Shown piece by piece: positions 56,425 through 64,000 of a DNA stretch of 64,000 nt. A program made the translations under genes and the position numbers. The DNA is taken from the NCBI GenBank assembly GCA_027621915.1, contig JAQCAD010000002.1:183439-247438 (forward strand), given 5' to 3'. This DNA comes from Pseudomonadota bacterium. Its GTDB lineage: Bacteria > Pseudomonadota > Gammaproteobacteria > Steroidobacterales > Woeseiaceae. Under the pieces are notes generated by a model. That model was not told the DNA's origin and searched no databases. It was given only the letters and a program-made list of their open reading frames with translations. How positions within the stretch are numbered: position 1 is the stretch's first letter; each line of letters begins with the position of its first letter.

Positions 56425-57687
56425 CTAGTACATTGCAAGATCGGCCGCCGTGATCAGTCGCTCCGCAGTTTCGCCGGCGCCGGGATAGATGGCGATACCG
56501 ATACTCGGTGTTGCGTAGACCTCGCTGCCCTTAACGTCGTATTTGTCTGACAGCACGAGCACCAGCTTTTGCGCCGCCGCCGCCGCATTTGCGGTTTCGC
56601 CAAAGTCTTCAAGACAGACGACAAATTCATCGCCGCCCCAGCGCCCGGAGAAATCGCCTACACGCAGGTTTCTGTTCAGCCGCTCGGCAACCTGGCGCAG
56701 GAGGTCGTCCCCGACGTCGTGACCGAGCGTGTCGTTTACCGACTTGAATCGGTCAAGATCGATGAACAGGATTGCGATAGGTCGATCATGACGCTGGCTG
56801 CGACCCATGGCTTTTTGCAGCTGCTGGGTAAACAGGCGTCGATTCGGCAATTGTGTCAGATCGTCAAATTGCGCTCTTTTTTCCAACTCTACGGTTCGTC
56901 GCATGATGTCCGTTACGTCACGAAAAGTGATCACGCCTCCAACCGGTGTGCGATTGCTGTCGTAGAGGCCCTGACCATTGATGCTGAGTATCATGTCCGT
57001 CTGCCCGGGTCTCGCCTGCTGTGATGAATCCTCATTCGGCACACGATAGACAGCAACCTGGTTCGAAAACTTCTGGCCACGGCAAGCTTTTACAAGCGGC
57101 ATGTCGTCATGATCGATTGCCGTTATGCCGTCCGCGGCCACCTTGCAGAACCGTTGCGACCAGGCGGCGTCGGTGCGTTGTCGCGCCGAAAGACCGAGAA
57201 TTGAACGAGCGGCAGGGTTGATATCGAGTACATGACCATGTCGGTCGACGACGATTGATCCGTCGTTGATGCTCTTCAAAATGGAAAGTACGGTGCTGTC
57301 TGTTTCCGACAGCCGCGCCAGCAGTTGATGGCGTTGCACGGCATGATCTATGACGGCTTCTATCTCTTCGTGGCCGGCGTCATCGACGCAAAGGTAGCCT
57401 TGTGCGCCGGCCTGGACGGCCGCAATTCCGCGATGTTCGTTGTCGCGGCTGGTGATCGCGATGACCGGATGACCCCGCAGTTGACTGATAAGGGCTTGCA
57501 GGGATTGCTCCGCTGAACCGGGTCCCGGCTCCAGCATAATAAGGTCGATTGATCCGGGGTCGTCGGCGGGCCAGGACGATGCAATGTGCCGGACCATCCT
57601 GCCACAACAGGCATAGGCCTCCAGCTTGTTGCAAAACCCGGCCGCGAAATCGCTGTCACCAAGATAAAGAATCGAACGCCCCGACAT
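56425..57687 (-). CDS. REC-PAS-GGDEF diguanylate cyclase, ended by an amber before its EAL domain
   Basis: 420 residues. N-terminal receiver-like domain (about 1-120) whose usual phospho-acceptor Asp region is degenerate (LIMLEPGPG), a PAS domain (about 130-270, VLSILKSINDGSIVVDRHGHV), then GGDEF (about 275-420) with DDLTQLPNRRLF, DLDRFKSVNDTLGHDVGD, and SGRWGGDEFVV. An RVGD inhibitory I-site lies five residues before GGDEF. So cyclic-di-GMP synthesis is likely preserved. The frame ends in TAG after ADLAMY, where homologues run on (MYxAK) into EAL. ATG start. Signal sensed is unknown. Confidence 0.85.
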   Translation of the reverse strand: MSGRSILYLGDSDFAAGFCNKLEAYACCGRMVRHIASSWPADDPGSIDLIMLEPGPGSAEQSLQALISQLRGHPVIAITSRDNEHRGIAAVQAGAQGYLCVDDAGHEEIEAVIDHAVQRHQLLARLSETDSTVLSILKSINDGSIVVDRHGHVLDINPAARSILGLSARQRTDAAWSQRFCKVAADGITAIDHDDMPLVKACRGQKFSNQVAVYRVPNEDSSQQARPGQTDMILSINGQGLYDSNRTPVGGVITFRDVTDIMRRTVELEKRAQFDDLTQLPNRRLFTQQLQKAMGRSQRHDRPIAILFIDLDRFKSVNDTLGHDVGDDLLRQVAERLNRNLRVGDFSGRWGGDEFVVCLEDFGETANAAAAAQKLVLVLSDKYDVKGSEVYATPSIGIAIYPGAGETAERLITAADLAMY

Positions 57688-58036
57688 TCGCTTTACGCCG
57701 CCTCCCCTGGCAACAACTTACTTATGGCAGCCCAACAAGGATATATTGACGAATCCCCGGCTTCCCGCATGCCCCATGGAACCGGGTCAGTTTTCCAGTT
57801 TTTCATAGTTTTTCTTGTTCTGGGTTGCCGTTACACAGACCGTAACGAGTCCATGCCGCCTGACGCATAATACCAGAATGACCGAAAAACTCAGTCAGAA
57901 ATCAACAATTTGCCAGATAAGCCTATGAGAATTAAACGAACGGGCGCCGCCCAACATCAAAGTACTAAAGCATGTGGAGACTTTGCTGTTGCAGGCACAA
58001 TCGACGGTAATAACCGGGGAATTCGGGCGAGAGATC
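57688..58036. other. Intergenic region between the GGDEF gene and the ECF sigma gene
   Basis: About 350 bases between divergent genes. No gene is supported. A GGAACC at 57778 recalls an ECF -35 element, but no matching -10 follows at the usual distance. The frame of the sigma gene is open back to a GTG at 57974. Confidence 0.5.
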
Positions 58037-58585
58037 ATGTTGCAGATGGCTGATACCCCGAACGATGAGTCCCGATGGGTTCGCCAGGCCCAGGCGGCCA
58101 GTTCCGGCGCCTTCGAGAAGCTCTACAGGGCACATGTGGACAAGGTTTTCGGACTCTGCCTGCGAATGACCTGCAATCGAAGCGAGGCAGAGGACTGTAC
58201 CCAGGAGGCATTTATCCAGGCCTGGAACCAGCTCTCAAAGTTTCGCGGAGACAGCAGCTTCAGCACCTGGATGCACCGGGTCGCAGTCAACACGGTGCTT
58301 GGCCGTATGCGAAAGTTCCGGCGCGAGCAGGATCGGATACGGGCCGTTTCAGATGTGGCACCTACGGCGGAGTCGATCGGTGACGATGGCGCCCTGCGAG
58401 ATCTGGAACAGGCAATCAACGAATTGCCAAGCGGAGCAAGGCATGTATTTGTGCTCCATGCGGTTTACGGTTACAGCCATGGAGAGACCGGCACCATGCT
58501 CGGTATCGCTGAAGGAACAAGCAAGGCACAGCTCAATCGCGCACGCAGATTGCTTGCGCAGCAACTAAAGTTGGAATGCGCATGA
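58037..58585 (+). CDS. ECF-family RNA polymerase sigma factor
   Basis: RpoE-like extracytoplasmic-function sigma factor. I prefer the ATG at 58037 (MLQMADTPNDESRWV), with GCGAGAG upstream, giving 182 residues; GTG at 57974 and ATG at 58046 are alternatives. Region 2: CLRMTCNRSEAEDCTQEAF followed by FRGDSSFSTWMHRVAVN. Region 4: LPSGARHVFVLHAVYGYSH with the helix-turn-helix GTMLGIAEGTSKAQLNRAR. ATGA overlap with the next gene, which looks like its anti-sigma factor. The stress signal cannot be read. Confidence 0.9.
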   Translation: MLQMADTPNDESRWVRQAQAASSGAFEKLYRAHVDKVFGLCLRMTCNRSEAEDCTQEAFIQAWNQLSKFRGDSSFSTWMHRVAVNTVLGRMRKFRREQDRIRAVSDVAPTAESIGDDGALRDLEQAINELPSGARHVFVLHAVYGYSHGETGTMLGIAEGTSKAQLNRARRLLAQQLKLECA

Positions 58586-59166
58586 ACGAAAATGACGACA
58601 ATCGACCTGATGATGAGCTTATGCGTCGGGCGGCGAAACTCGCGACAGCAGTCAAGCCGGAGCGCGACCTCTGGCCGGAGATAGAACAGGCCATCAACAA
58701 GCCGGCCCGGCCGCAACGCTCGACCTGGAATTCGGGTTGGGCGCAGGCCGCAGCAGTTGTATTGCTGGTTAGCGGGTCATCCGGGATCACCTACCTCGCG
58801 GTAAGCGACGGCGGCAATCGGACGGTTCCGGATGCGGGGCCTGCTCAGCCGCTGGTTTCTCAACTGGTTTCAGGAAGCTTTGGCAGCCAGTACAACCTGG
58901 GTCCGGATTACCAGGATGCCCGGCGCAAACTTGCAACGAAGCTTGACGATGAACTTGAAAATCTTGCGCCGGAAACGCGCGACGCTGTCGTTGCCAATCT
59001 TGAGTCGATCCGGGCGGCAATCGAAGAGATTAACAATGCGTTGGCCGAAGACCCGGGCAATGTATTGCTGCAGGAGTTGTTGCTGGAAACCTATCGCAAT
59101 GAACTTTCGCTGATGAACAAGGTGGACGGCATTACGCGAACTGCAATGCGCAGGGGCGACATTTAG
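58582..59166 (+). CDS. Probable membrane anti-sigma factor
   Basis: 194 residues from the ATG at 58582 (an ATG two codons earlier is possible). A cytoplasmic N-terminus (NRPDDELMRRAAKLATAVKPERDLWPEIEQAI), one membrane span (about residues 50-70, GWAQAAAVVLLVSGSSGITYLAV) and a helical periplasmic part (LDDELENLAPETRDAVVANLESIRAAIEEINNALAE) give anti-sigma topology. No HxxxCxxC zinc motif is present, so it is not a ZAS-type protein. The function is inferred from the overlap with the sigma gene. Confidence 0.7.
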   Translation: MNENDDNRPDDELMRRAAKLATAVKPERDLWPEIEQAINKPARPQRSTWNSGWAQAAAVVLLVSGSSGITYLAVSDGGNRTVPDAGPAQPLVSQLVSGSFGSQYNLGPDYQDARRKLATKLDDELENLAPETRDAVVANLESIRAAIEEINNALAEDPGNVLLQELLLETYRNELSLMNKVDGITRTAMRRGDI

Positions 59167-59180
59167 GCGAACCAGAATCA

Positions 59181-59214
59181 CGACGCAATCGGACGCAGGC
59201 AGGTCCGATTGTCG
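59181..59214. other. Hairpin between anti-sigma and DUF4097 genes
   Basis: AATCGGAC/GTCCGATT form a perfect eight-base stem around an eight-base loop; outer CGAC/GTCG extends it past a two-base bulge. No T run, so it may be an mRNA stability element or weak terminator rather than a true terminator. Confidence 0.45.
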
Positions 59215-59227
59215 CCAGGGAGTTAAA

Positions 59228-60115
59228 GTGGTGAATATGATGAAGATGATCAAGGTAATACTGTTCTGCTTTGCGGCAACCGCAACGTTTGCTGCGGAGC
59301 GCGTGGACAGAACGCTGGATGCCGCCGCGAATGGCGACGTCAGGATCGAGAATGTCTCCGGATCCGTAGCAGTGCGCGGCTGGTCCAGGAACGAGGTAGA
59401 GGTAACCGGCGAGCTTGGCAGTGGCGTCGAAGAACTGATATTCGAACGGGACGGAGATGACGTGATCATCAAGGTCAGGCTGCCCCGCAGAAGTTCGCGA
59501 AGCGGGGATGCCGACCTGGAAATTTCCGTACCTGTGGGAAGTTCGTTACAGGTAAACACCGTGAGCGCCGACATCGATATTGAAGACGTGCGCGGCGAGC
59601 AACGGCTGGAATCGGTTAGCGGAGATATTGCGACGACTGTTTTCGGATCTGAGGTTGAGGCAGAGTCGGTGAGTGGCGACATCGAAGTGAAAGGCGACAA
59701 CCAGGTGGCGAATGCAAGTTTCCATTCCGTCAGCGGCGATATTGTCGTGGAGAATTTGTCCGGCGATCTGCGGGCGGAAACCGTCAATGGAGAAATCAAC
59801 GTCATCAATGGTTCATTCAAACGGATTTCCGGGGATACCGTGAACGGAGAAATATTGTTTCGCGTCGGTTTGCAGAATGAGGGCAGGATGGACATAGAGA
59901 CGATCAATGGGGCCGTGGATGTTGAATTCGACGGTGACGTCTCGGCGCGCTTTGACATTGAAACTTTCAATGGCGCCATACGGAACTGTTTTGGGCCCGA
60001 GTCGGTCAGAACCAGCAAGTATTCCCCGGGACGTGAATTGAGCTTCGCGGAAGGCGGCGGTTCAGGGCGGGTCACGATCAGCACGCTGAACGGCAGTGTC
60101 ACGATCTGTAAATAG
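59228..60115 (+). CDS. DUF4097-type exported beta-repeat protein
   Basis: 295 residues with a signal peptide (MIKVILFCFAATATFA). The mature part is a right-handed-looking series of short beta repeats of the form S/N-G-x-I/V-x-V (SVSGDIATTV, SVSGDIEVKG, SVSGDIVVEN, TVNGEINVIN, TINGAVDVEF, TFNGAIRNCF, TLNGSVTI), typical of DUF4097 'putative adhesin' proteins. Starts at GTG 59228 or 59231 with AGGGAG upstream. Often found beside ECF sigma/anti-sigma pairs; role in envelope sensing is inference. Followed by a terminator. Confidence 0.8.
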   Translation: MVNMMKMIKVILFCFAATATFAAERVDRTLDAAANGDVRIENVSGSVAVRGWSRNEVEVTGELGSGVEELIFERDGDDVIIKVRLPRRSSRSGDADLEISVPVGSSLQVNTVSADIDIEDVRGEQRLESVSGDIATTVFGSEVEAESVSGDIEVKGDNQVANASFHSVSGDIVVENLSGDLRAETVNGEINVINGSFKRISGDTVNGEILFRVGLQNEGRMDIETINGAVDVEFDGDVSARFDIETFNGAIRNCFGPESVRTSKYSPGRELSFAEGGGSGRVTISTLNGSVTICK

Positions 60116-60137
60116 CTGCATTTAACAGGTATCACGG

Positions 60138-60172
60138 GCCGCCTCGTCAAAAAAACGACGGCGGCTTTTTTT
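60138..60172 (+). terminator. Rho-independent terminator after the DUF4097 gene
   Basis: GCCGC...CGTC pairs with GACGGCGGC across an A-rich loop, with a two-base bulge, followed by seven T residues (60166-60172). It closes the sigma/anti-sigma/DUF4097 unit. Confidence 0.85.
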
Positions 60173-60274
60173 ACAGGATAAATGTCACAGACCGGGCTTG
60201 CTGGCTTTGCTATTCTTTACTTCGGCAATTTAACATATCGAGGCTCGGACGATCGTCGTCCGGTTGTGACCATC

Positions 60275-62458
60275 ATGGCCCGTCTTATAAAAGTACTCCT
60301 GGTAATTCTCGCGGGTGTTGTTGGCATCGTCATCATCGCCGCTGTGTCCCTTTTCCTGTTTTTCGACCCGAACGATTTTCGCGACCGGATATCGGTTGCG
60401 GTAAAAGAACAGACTGGCCGCGATCTCGTCATCACCGGCGACCTGTCGCTTTCGCTTTTCCCGTGGCTGGCTGTCGAAATGGGCCGGACCGAACTTGGCA
60501 ATGCACAAGGATTCAGTGGCGAGCAGTTCTTGAGCTTTGAACAAGCCAGCCTGAGTGTTCGACTGATGCCACTGATTTTTCAGCAACAAATGACGGTTGG
60601 TACCGCATCGCTGGACGGGCTCGTGGTCAACCTCGAAGTTAACAACACTGGTGTGACGAACTGGGACGATCTCACAACAGCTGATGAGGCGACTGAAGAA
60701 CAGGAGACAGGCGACGCGGCGGCAATCGATGTCGCAAACATCAGCGTACGAAACGCCAATGTTTCCTACACGGATCGGCAGGCCGGGTCTGCCTACACAA
60801 TCAGCAACCTCGAGTTCGACACCGGCAGAATCGCTGCGAATACGCCGATTGATATTGCGGCGGAATTCGATTTCGATTCCTCTCCCGGTGAGCTCGGTGG
60901 TCACCTTGCGATTCGCGGCACGGCCTCGATGAACGACGGTATGTCCCTGGTTAACGTGGCGGGCCTGAACGTCAACGGCGTTTTGAATGGCATCGTTCCG
61001 GAGCCCACCGAATTCAATTTCGATTCTCGCGCAATCGCCCTCGACATTGATGCGGAGAGCGTCAACCTGGGCGAGCTGGATCTCATGATCCTGGGATTGT
61101 CGATGTCGGCCAATGTCGCGCCATTTTCCTACGCGAATTCGCCACAGCCAAAAGCAGAACTGCGCGTCGCCGAGTTTTCATTAAAAGAGTTGATGAAAGT
61201 GCTCGATATAGAGGCACCGGTTACCGCTGATCCGAATGCGCTCCAGCGAGTATCTTTCAGCGCGAATGCAGCAATCGGCGAGACCGCGATAGCACTCAAT
61301 TCGCTGACGCTGGCACTCGATGAGTCCTCGATGACGGGCAGCCTGTTAATTCCGATGACGACGGACGGGGCGCTGCAATTTGATCTCGGCGTCGACACGA
61401 TAACGCTGGATGCCTACATGGCGCCAACGGATGACAGTGTTGTTGCTGCGGATGGCGAAGATGCCGGCGATATAGAAATTCCTGTCGACCTGATTCGCAC
61501 GCTGAACGCGAAGGGAAGTTTCAAAATCCAGCGCGCTTATTTGTCCGGTATTGAGTTTGATAGCCTCGAGCTCGGCGTCAACGCCTCTGCCGGCCGGCTT
61601 CGTCTTCATCCGCTTGCCGCGAACTTTTACGACGGCAAATACAGTGGCGATGTGCGAATCGATGCATCCGGCAACCTGCCCTCGGTTTCGGCCAACGAAA
61701 AAATCAGCGGCGTCAATCTCGCGGCACTTGCGACGGCCATGTTCGATCAGCAGAACATAAGCGGAACAATCAACGGCGGTTTCGTTCTGGGTGGCGCTGG
61801 TCAGAGCCTGTCTGCCATTCGTCGTGATCTCGATGGCACGATGTCGATCGAACTCGTGGATGGCGCATGGGAGGGCACCGATGTCTGGTACCAGCTGCGA
61901 AAAGCCAGGGCCACGTATCGCCAGGAGTCGCCTCCTGAGGAGGTATTACCGGCGCGCACGGCTTTTTCGAACGTGCGGGCGACCGGCATCGTCACCAACG
62001 GAATTTTTGAGAACAAGGACTTTCTTGCTGAGCTGCCGTTCCTGCAGCTGACCGGCGCCGGGATGGTCGACCTGAATTCAACCGAGGTTAACTACGCTAT
62101 GCAGGTGCGTGTCCTTGACCGGCCGGAATTCATGTCCGGCGCGACAGCGGCGGAATTGTCGGACTTCACGAAGACGGTCGTACCGCTGAAAATTACCGGC
62201 CTCCTGAGTGCGCCCAGCGTCAGGCCGGACATCGAGGGCATTTTTCGCAGCAAGGTTGAAGAAGCGATCGAGGAAAAGAAAGAAGACCTGAAGAAAGACC
62301 TGCTCAATCGCCTTGTTGGCGGCACCAAAACGCCAATACCCGTCGAAGGTGACGGCGTAGCAGAGGATGCGCCCGCAGAAGAGGCGGAAGAAGTACCGGA
62401 AGAAAGCCTCGAGGACAAACTAAAGAAAGATCTTTTGAAGAAGATCTTCGAGCGTTAG
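60275..62458 (+). CDS. asmA: AsmA family protein
   Basis: Large inner-membrane-anchored periplasmic protein of the AsmA/VPS13-like bridge family, linked to lipid transport and outer-membrane assembly. I use the ATG at 60275 (MARLIKVLLVILAGVVGIVI), giving 727 residues; the frame is open upstream without a good site. One N-terminal span, then FFDPNDFRDRISVAVKEQTGRDLVITGDL (key: FDPNDFR and TGRDL, AsmA hallmarks), a long repetitive beta region, and a charged C-terminus (EEKKEDLKKDLLNRL). Upstream of mutY as in many gammaproteobacteria. Confidence 0.9.
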   Translation: MARLIKVLLVILAGVVGIVIIAAVSLFLFFDPNDFRDRISVAVKEQTGRDLVITGDLSLSLFPWLAVEMGRTELGNAQGFSGEQFLSFEQASLSVRLMPLIFQQQMTVGTASLDGLVVNLEVNNTGVTNWDDLTTADEATEEQETGDAAAIDVANISVRNANVSYTDRQAGSAYTISNLEFDTGRIAANTPIDIAAEFDFDSSPGELGGHLAIRGTASMNDGMSLVNVAGLNVNGVLNGIVPEPTEFNFDSRAIALDIDAESVNLGELDLMILGLSMSANVAPFSYANSPQPKAELRVAEFSLKELMKVLDIEAPVTADPNALQRVSFSANAAIGETAIALNSLTLALDESSMTGSLLIPMTTDGALQFDLGVDTITLDAYMAPTDDSVVAADGEDAGDIEIPVDLIRTLNAKGSFKIQRAYLSGIEFDSLELGVNASAGRLRLHPLAANFYDGKYSGDVRIDASGNLPSVSANEKISGVNLAALATAMFDQQNISGTINGGFVLGGAGQSLSAIRRDLDGTMSIELVDGAWEGTDVWYQLRKARATYRQESPPEEVLPARTAFSNVRATGIVTNGIFENKDFLAELPFLQLTGAGMVDLNSTEVNYAMQVRVLDRPEFMSGATAAELSDFTKTVVPLKITGLLSAPSVRPDIEGIFRSKVEEAIEEKKEDLKKDLLNRLVGGTKTPIPVEGDGVAEDAPAEEAEEVPEESLEDKLKKDLLKKIFER

Positions 62459-62462
62459 CGGC

Positions 62463-63047
62463 TTGCGCTGTATTTCCGGAAAAAACGCAATCGTATGGCT
62501 GGCGCTGGCCCTGCTGGTTTTTCCGGCTGTGCTGAAATCTGCTGAATTGCGGGACGTGCTGGTCGACCGAAGTGACGATCATTATCGTTTCAATTCAGAA
62601 ACCTGGTTTGAAGTCAGCCCGGAAGCACTCTACCGCGTGTTGTCCAATTACGATTTGTTTACCAAGTTCACGAGTGCGATCGCCGAGTCGCGCAACGTCG
62701 AGCCGGATGAAGAAGGGCGGCCGCAGTTTTATTCACGCATGGAAGGCTGCGTCCTCCTTTGGTGTAAATCCTTTATTCGAAACGGCTACCTGCTGCTGGA
62801 CCCGGCCAGGGAGATCGTCGCGATTACGGATCCCGAAAAGAGTGACTTCAAATTGAGCCACGAGAAGTGGACGCTCGTACCCGAGGGCGATGGCACGCTG
62901 ATGACTTACGAGTTCGAGATGGTGCCGGACTTCTGGGTACCGCCGATCATCGGACCCTTTTATATAAAGCGCGCGATGCGAACCGGTGGCGAAAAAGCCG
63001 TCAATCGAATTGAGGCCCTTGCCCTGGGCAAAAAGCCGCGACAATGA
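62463..63047 (+). CDS. Exported START/SRPBCC-like protein
   Basis: 194 residues. Signal peptide (IVWLALALLVFPAVLKSA), then a START/polyketide-cyclase-like fold with YRFNSETWFEVSPEALYRVLSNYDLFTKF (key: SPEALYRVLSNYD, the family opening), a pair of Cys in GCVLLWCKS, and VPPIIGPFYIKRAM near the end. Likely binds a hydrophobic ligand in the periplasm. TTG start four bases after asmA. The stop overlaps the mutY ATG (ATGA). Ligand and any link to AsmA are unknown. Confidence 0.75.
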   Translation: MRCISGKNAIVWLALALLVFPAVLKSAELRDVLVDRSDDHYRFNSETWFEVSPEALYRVLSNYDLFTKFTSAIAESRNVEPDEEGRPQFYSRMEGCVLLWCKSFIRNGYLLLDPAREIVAITDPEKSDFKLSHEKWTLVPEGDGTLMTYEFEMVPDFWVPPIIGPFYIKRAMRTGGEKAVNRIEALALGKKPRQ

Positions 63048-64000
63048 CTCACGCGAGTTTCGCCGAACGTGTGCTTGCCTGGTACCAGGCGCACGGCCGC
63101 AAAGACCTGCCCTGGCAAAAAAATCCCACGCCCTATCGTGTCTGGATTTCAGAGGTCATGCTGCAGCAGACACAGGTGGCGACGGTCGTTCCGTACTTCC
63201 AGCGCTTCATGGCGTCATTTCCCGATGTAGCCGCACTGGCGAATGCGAAAATTGATGACGTGCTGCATCACTGGTCCGGCCTTGGATACTACGCACGCGC
63301 ACGTAATCTTCACAAAACCGCGGTATTGATTCACCAGGATTTCTCCGGAGAATTTCCCTCGGACATCGAGCGTATCGTTGCGCTGCCAGGCATCGGTCGA
63401 TCAACGGCCGGCGCGATTCTCGCGTTATCGAACAATCAGCGTCATGCAATTCTCGATGGGAATGTGAAAAGGGTGCTCGCCAGGTTTCACGCGGTGGACG
63501 GCTATCCCGGAACGTCATCGGTTGCGAGAAAGCTTTGGGAACATGCGCAGGACCACACGCCACGAGAGCGGGTCGCTGAATATACACAGGCGATCATGGA
63601 TCTCGGTGCCACTGTCTGCACACGAACGAAACCGGACTGCGGCAGCTGCCCGGTGGTTATCGACTGTGCCGCGCACGCTTCCGGAAAGATCAGCGAGTAT
63701 CCCGGCAAGCGAGTGGCGACACGTAAGCCGCTGCGAAAGACGCATATGGCACTGATCCACGAAGGTGGCGCGATCTACCTGGAGCGACGACCATCGAGGG
63801 GAATATGGGGCGGGCTGTGGAGTTTTCCGGAACCAGGTTCTGCAGACGAACTCGCCGCCTGGTGCGAAAGCCAGATCGGCGCGAGTCCAGTCGAAATCGA
63901 AAGATGGGATATTGTTCGCCACAGCTTCACCCATTTCGATCTCGAGATAGCGCCGATCGCCATGCGGGTGCAGCGAAGTTCGAGTAGAGTTGAGGATCGC
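63044..64000 (+). CDS. mutY: A/G-specific adenine DNA glycosylase (3' end beyond the window)
   Basis: Removes adenine opposite 8-oxoguanine. 319 residues are visible; the frame is open at the window end, so the gene is cut off. Catalytic Glu in SEVMLQQTQVATVVPYF, helix-hairpin-helix LPGIGRSTAGAILAL, catalytic Asp in HAILDGNVKRVLARF, and the iron-sulfur cluster Cys set CTRTKPDCGSCPVVIDC (C-x6-C-x2-C-x5-C). The C-terminal MutT-like domain begins after residue 230 (MALIHEGGAIYLERRPSRG). ATG overlaps the previous stop. Confidence 0.97.
   Translation, partial: MTHASFAERVLAWYQAHGRKDLPWQKNPTPYRVWISEVMLQQTQVATVVPYFQRFMASFPDVAALANAKIDDVLHHWSGLGYYARARNLHKTAVLIHQDFSGEFPSDIERIVALPGIGRSTAGAILALSNNQRHAILDGNVKRVLARFHAVDGYPGTSSVARKLWEHAQDHTPRERVAEYTQAIMDLGATVCTRTKPDCGSCPVVIDCAAHASGKISEYPGKRVATRKPLRKTHMALIHEGGAIYLERRPSRGIWGGLWSFPEPGSADELAAWCESQIGASPVEIERWDIVRHSFTHFDLEIAPIAMRVQRSSSRVEDR

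Noticed and set aside
56425..56427. Recoding of TAG (pyrrolysine or altered code)
   Set aside because: TAG is used as an ordinary stop elsewhere here (for example coxA, yicC, rph and trpL), and no recoding signal is visible.
55555..57687. Frameshift between GGDEF and EAL
   Set aside because: Both halves are in the same frame; the only break is a TAG codon.
57778..57783. GGAACC as an autoregulated ECF promoter
   Set aside because: No matching -10 element at 15-17 bases, so chance occurrence is as likely.

Overview
The window reads as chromosomal housekeeping DNA of a gammaproteobacterium. The evidence is gene order: gmk-rpoZ-spoT-recG, a class A penicillin-binding protein divergent from pilMNOPQ-aroK-aroB, rph-rdgB-hemW, tesA divergent from an ybbA/ybbP-like ABC pair, asmA close to mutY, and YajQ and YcgN families. 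An aerobic, type-IV-piliated, tryptophan-prototrophic and probably marine lineage (for example near Woeseiaceae) is my guess, not shown by the sequence. I saw no rRNA, tRNA, phage, CRISPR array or complete insertion sequence.

Layout. 1-4.2 kb: aa3-type cytochrome c oxidase operon on the minus strand (coxB-coxA-36 aa membrane peptide-ctaG-coxC). 4.5-7.1 kb: bioC, comF, ubiA. 7.2-13.8 kb: minus-strand yicC-gmk-rpoZ-spoT-ridA-recG (RNA decay, GMP supply, RNA polymerase omega, stringent response, fork repair). 14.0-19.4 kb: plus-strand PP2C phosphatase, rph, rdgB, hemW, rpmE, gltA. 19.4-22.8 kb: an unknown protein and PBP1A. 23.3-33.1 kb: pilMNOPQ, aroK, aroB, a dGTPase-like gene, pyrF, hemE. 33.1-38.6 kb: fadD and tesA, divergent from an ABC ATPase and FtsX-type permease. 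38.8-44.9 kb: 2-hydroxyacid dehydrogenase, ycgN, ppc, yajQ and a thioredoxin-fold lipoprotein. 45.0-48.3 kb: a divergent ribonucleotide-reductase-like orphan and an SLC13 transporter. 48.3-55.3 kb: a complete unfused trpE-G-D-C-F-B-A operon preceded by a Trp-codon leader peptide and attenuator, ending in a small zinc-ribbon gene. 55.6-57.7 kb: a REC-PAS-GGDEF-EAL gene cut by an in-frame amber codon. 58.0-64.0 kb: ECF sigma factor, its probable anti-sigma factor, a DUF4097-type protein, an AsmA protein, a START-like protein and mutY, which runs off the window.

The most distinctive observations are: (1) a family of short GGGGTC(A/G)GA repeats at five of the six convergent gene junctions and at no divergent or same-strand gap, apart from one copy at the window edge whose left neighbour is not visible; (2) the trpL attenuator, whose best promoter would make the leader transcript nearly leaderless; (3) the RNR-like orphan lacking much of the catalytic signature; (4) the amber-split GGDEF/EAL gene with a decayed EAL site; (5) start codons of tesA and the ABC ATPase sharing bases in one CATG. 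All functions are assigned by reading motifs and gene order; no database search was run.
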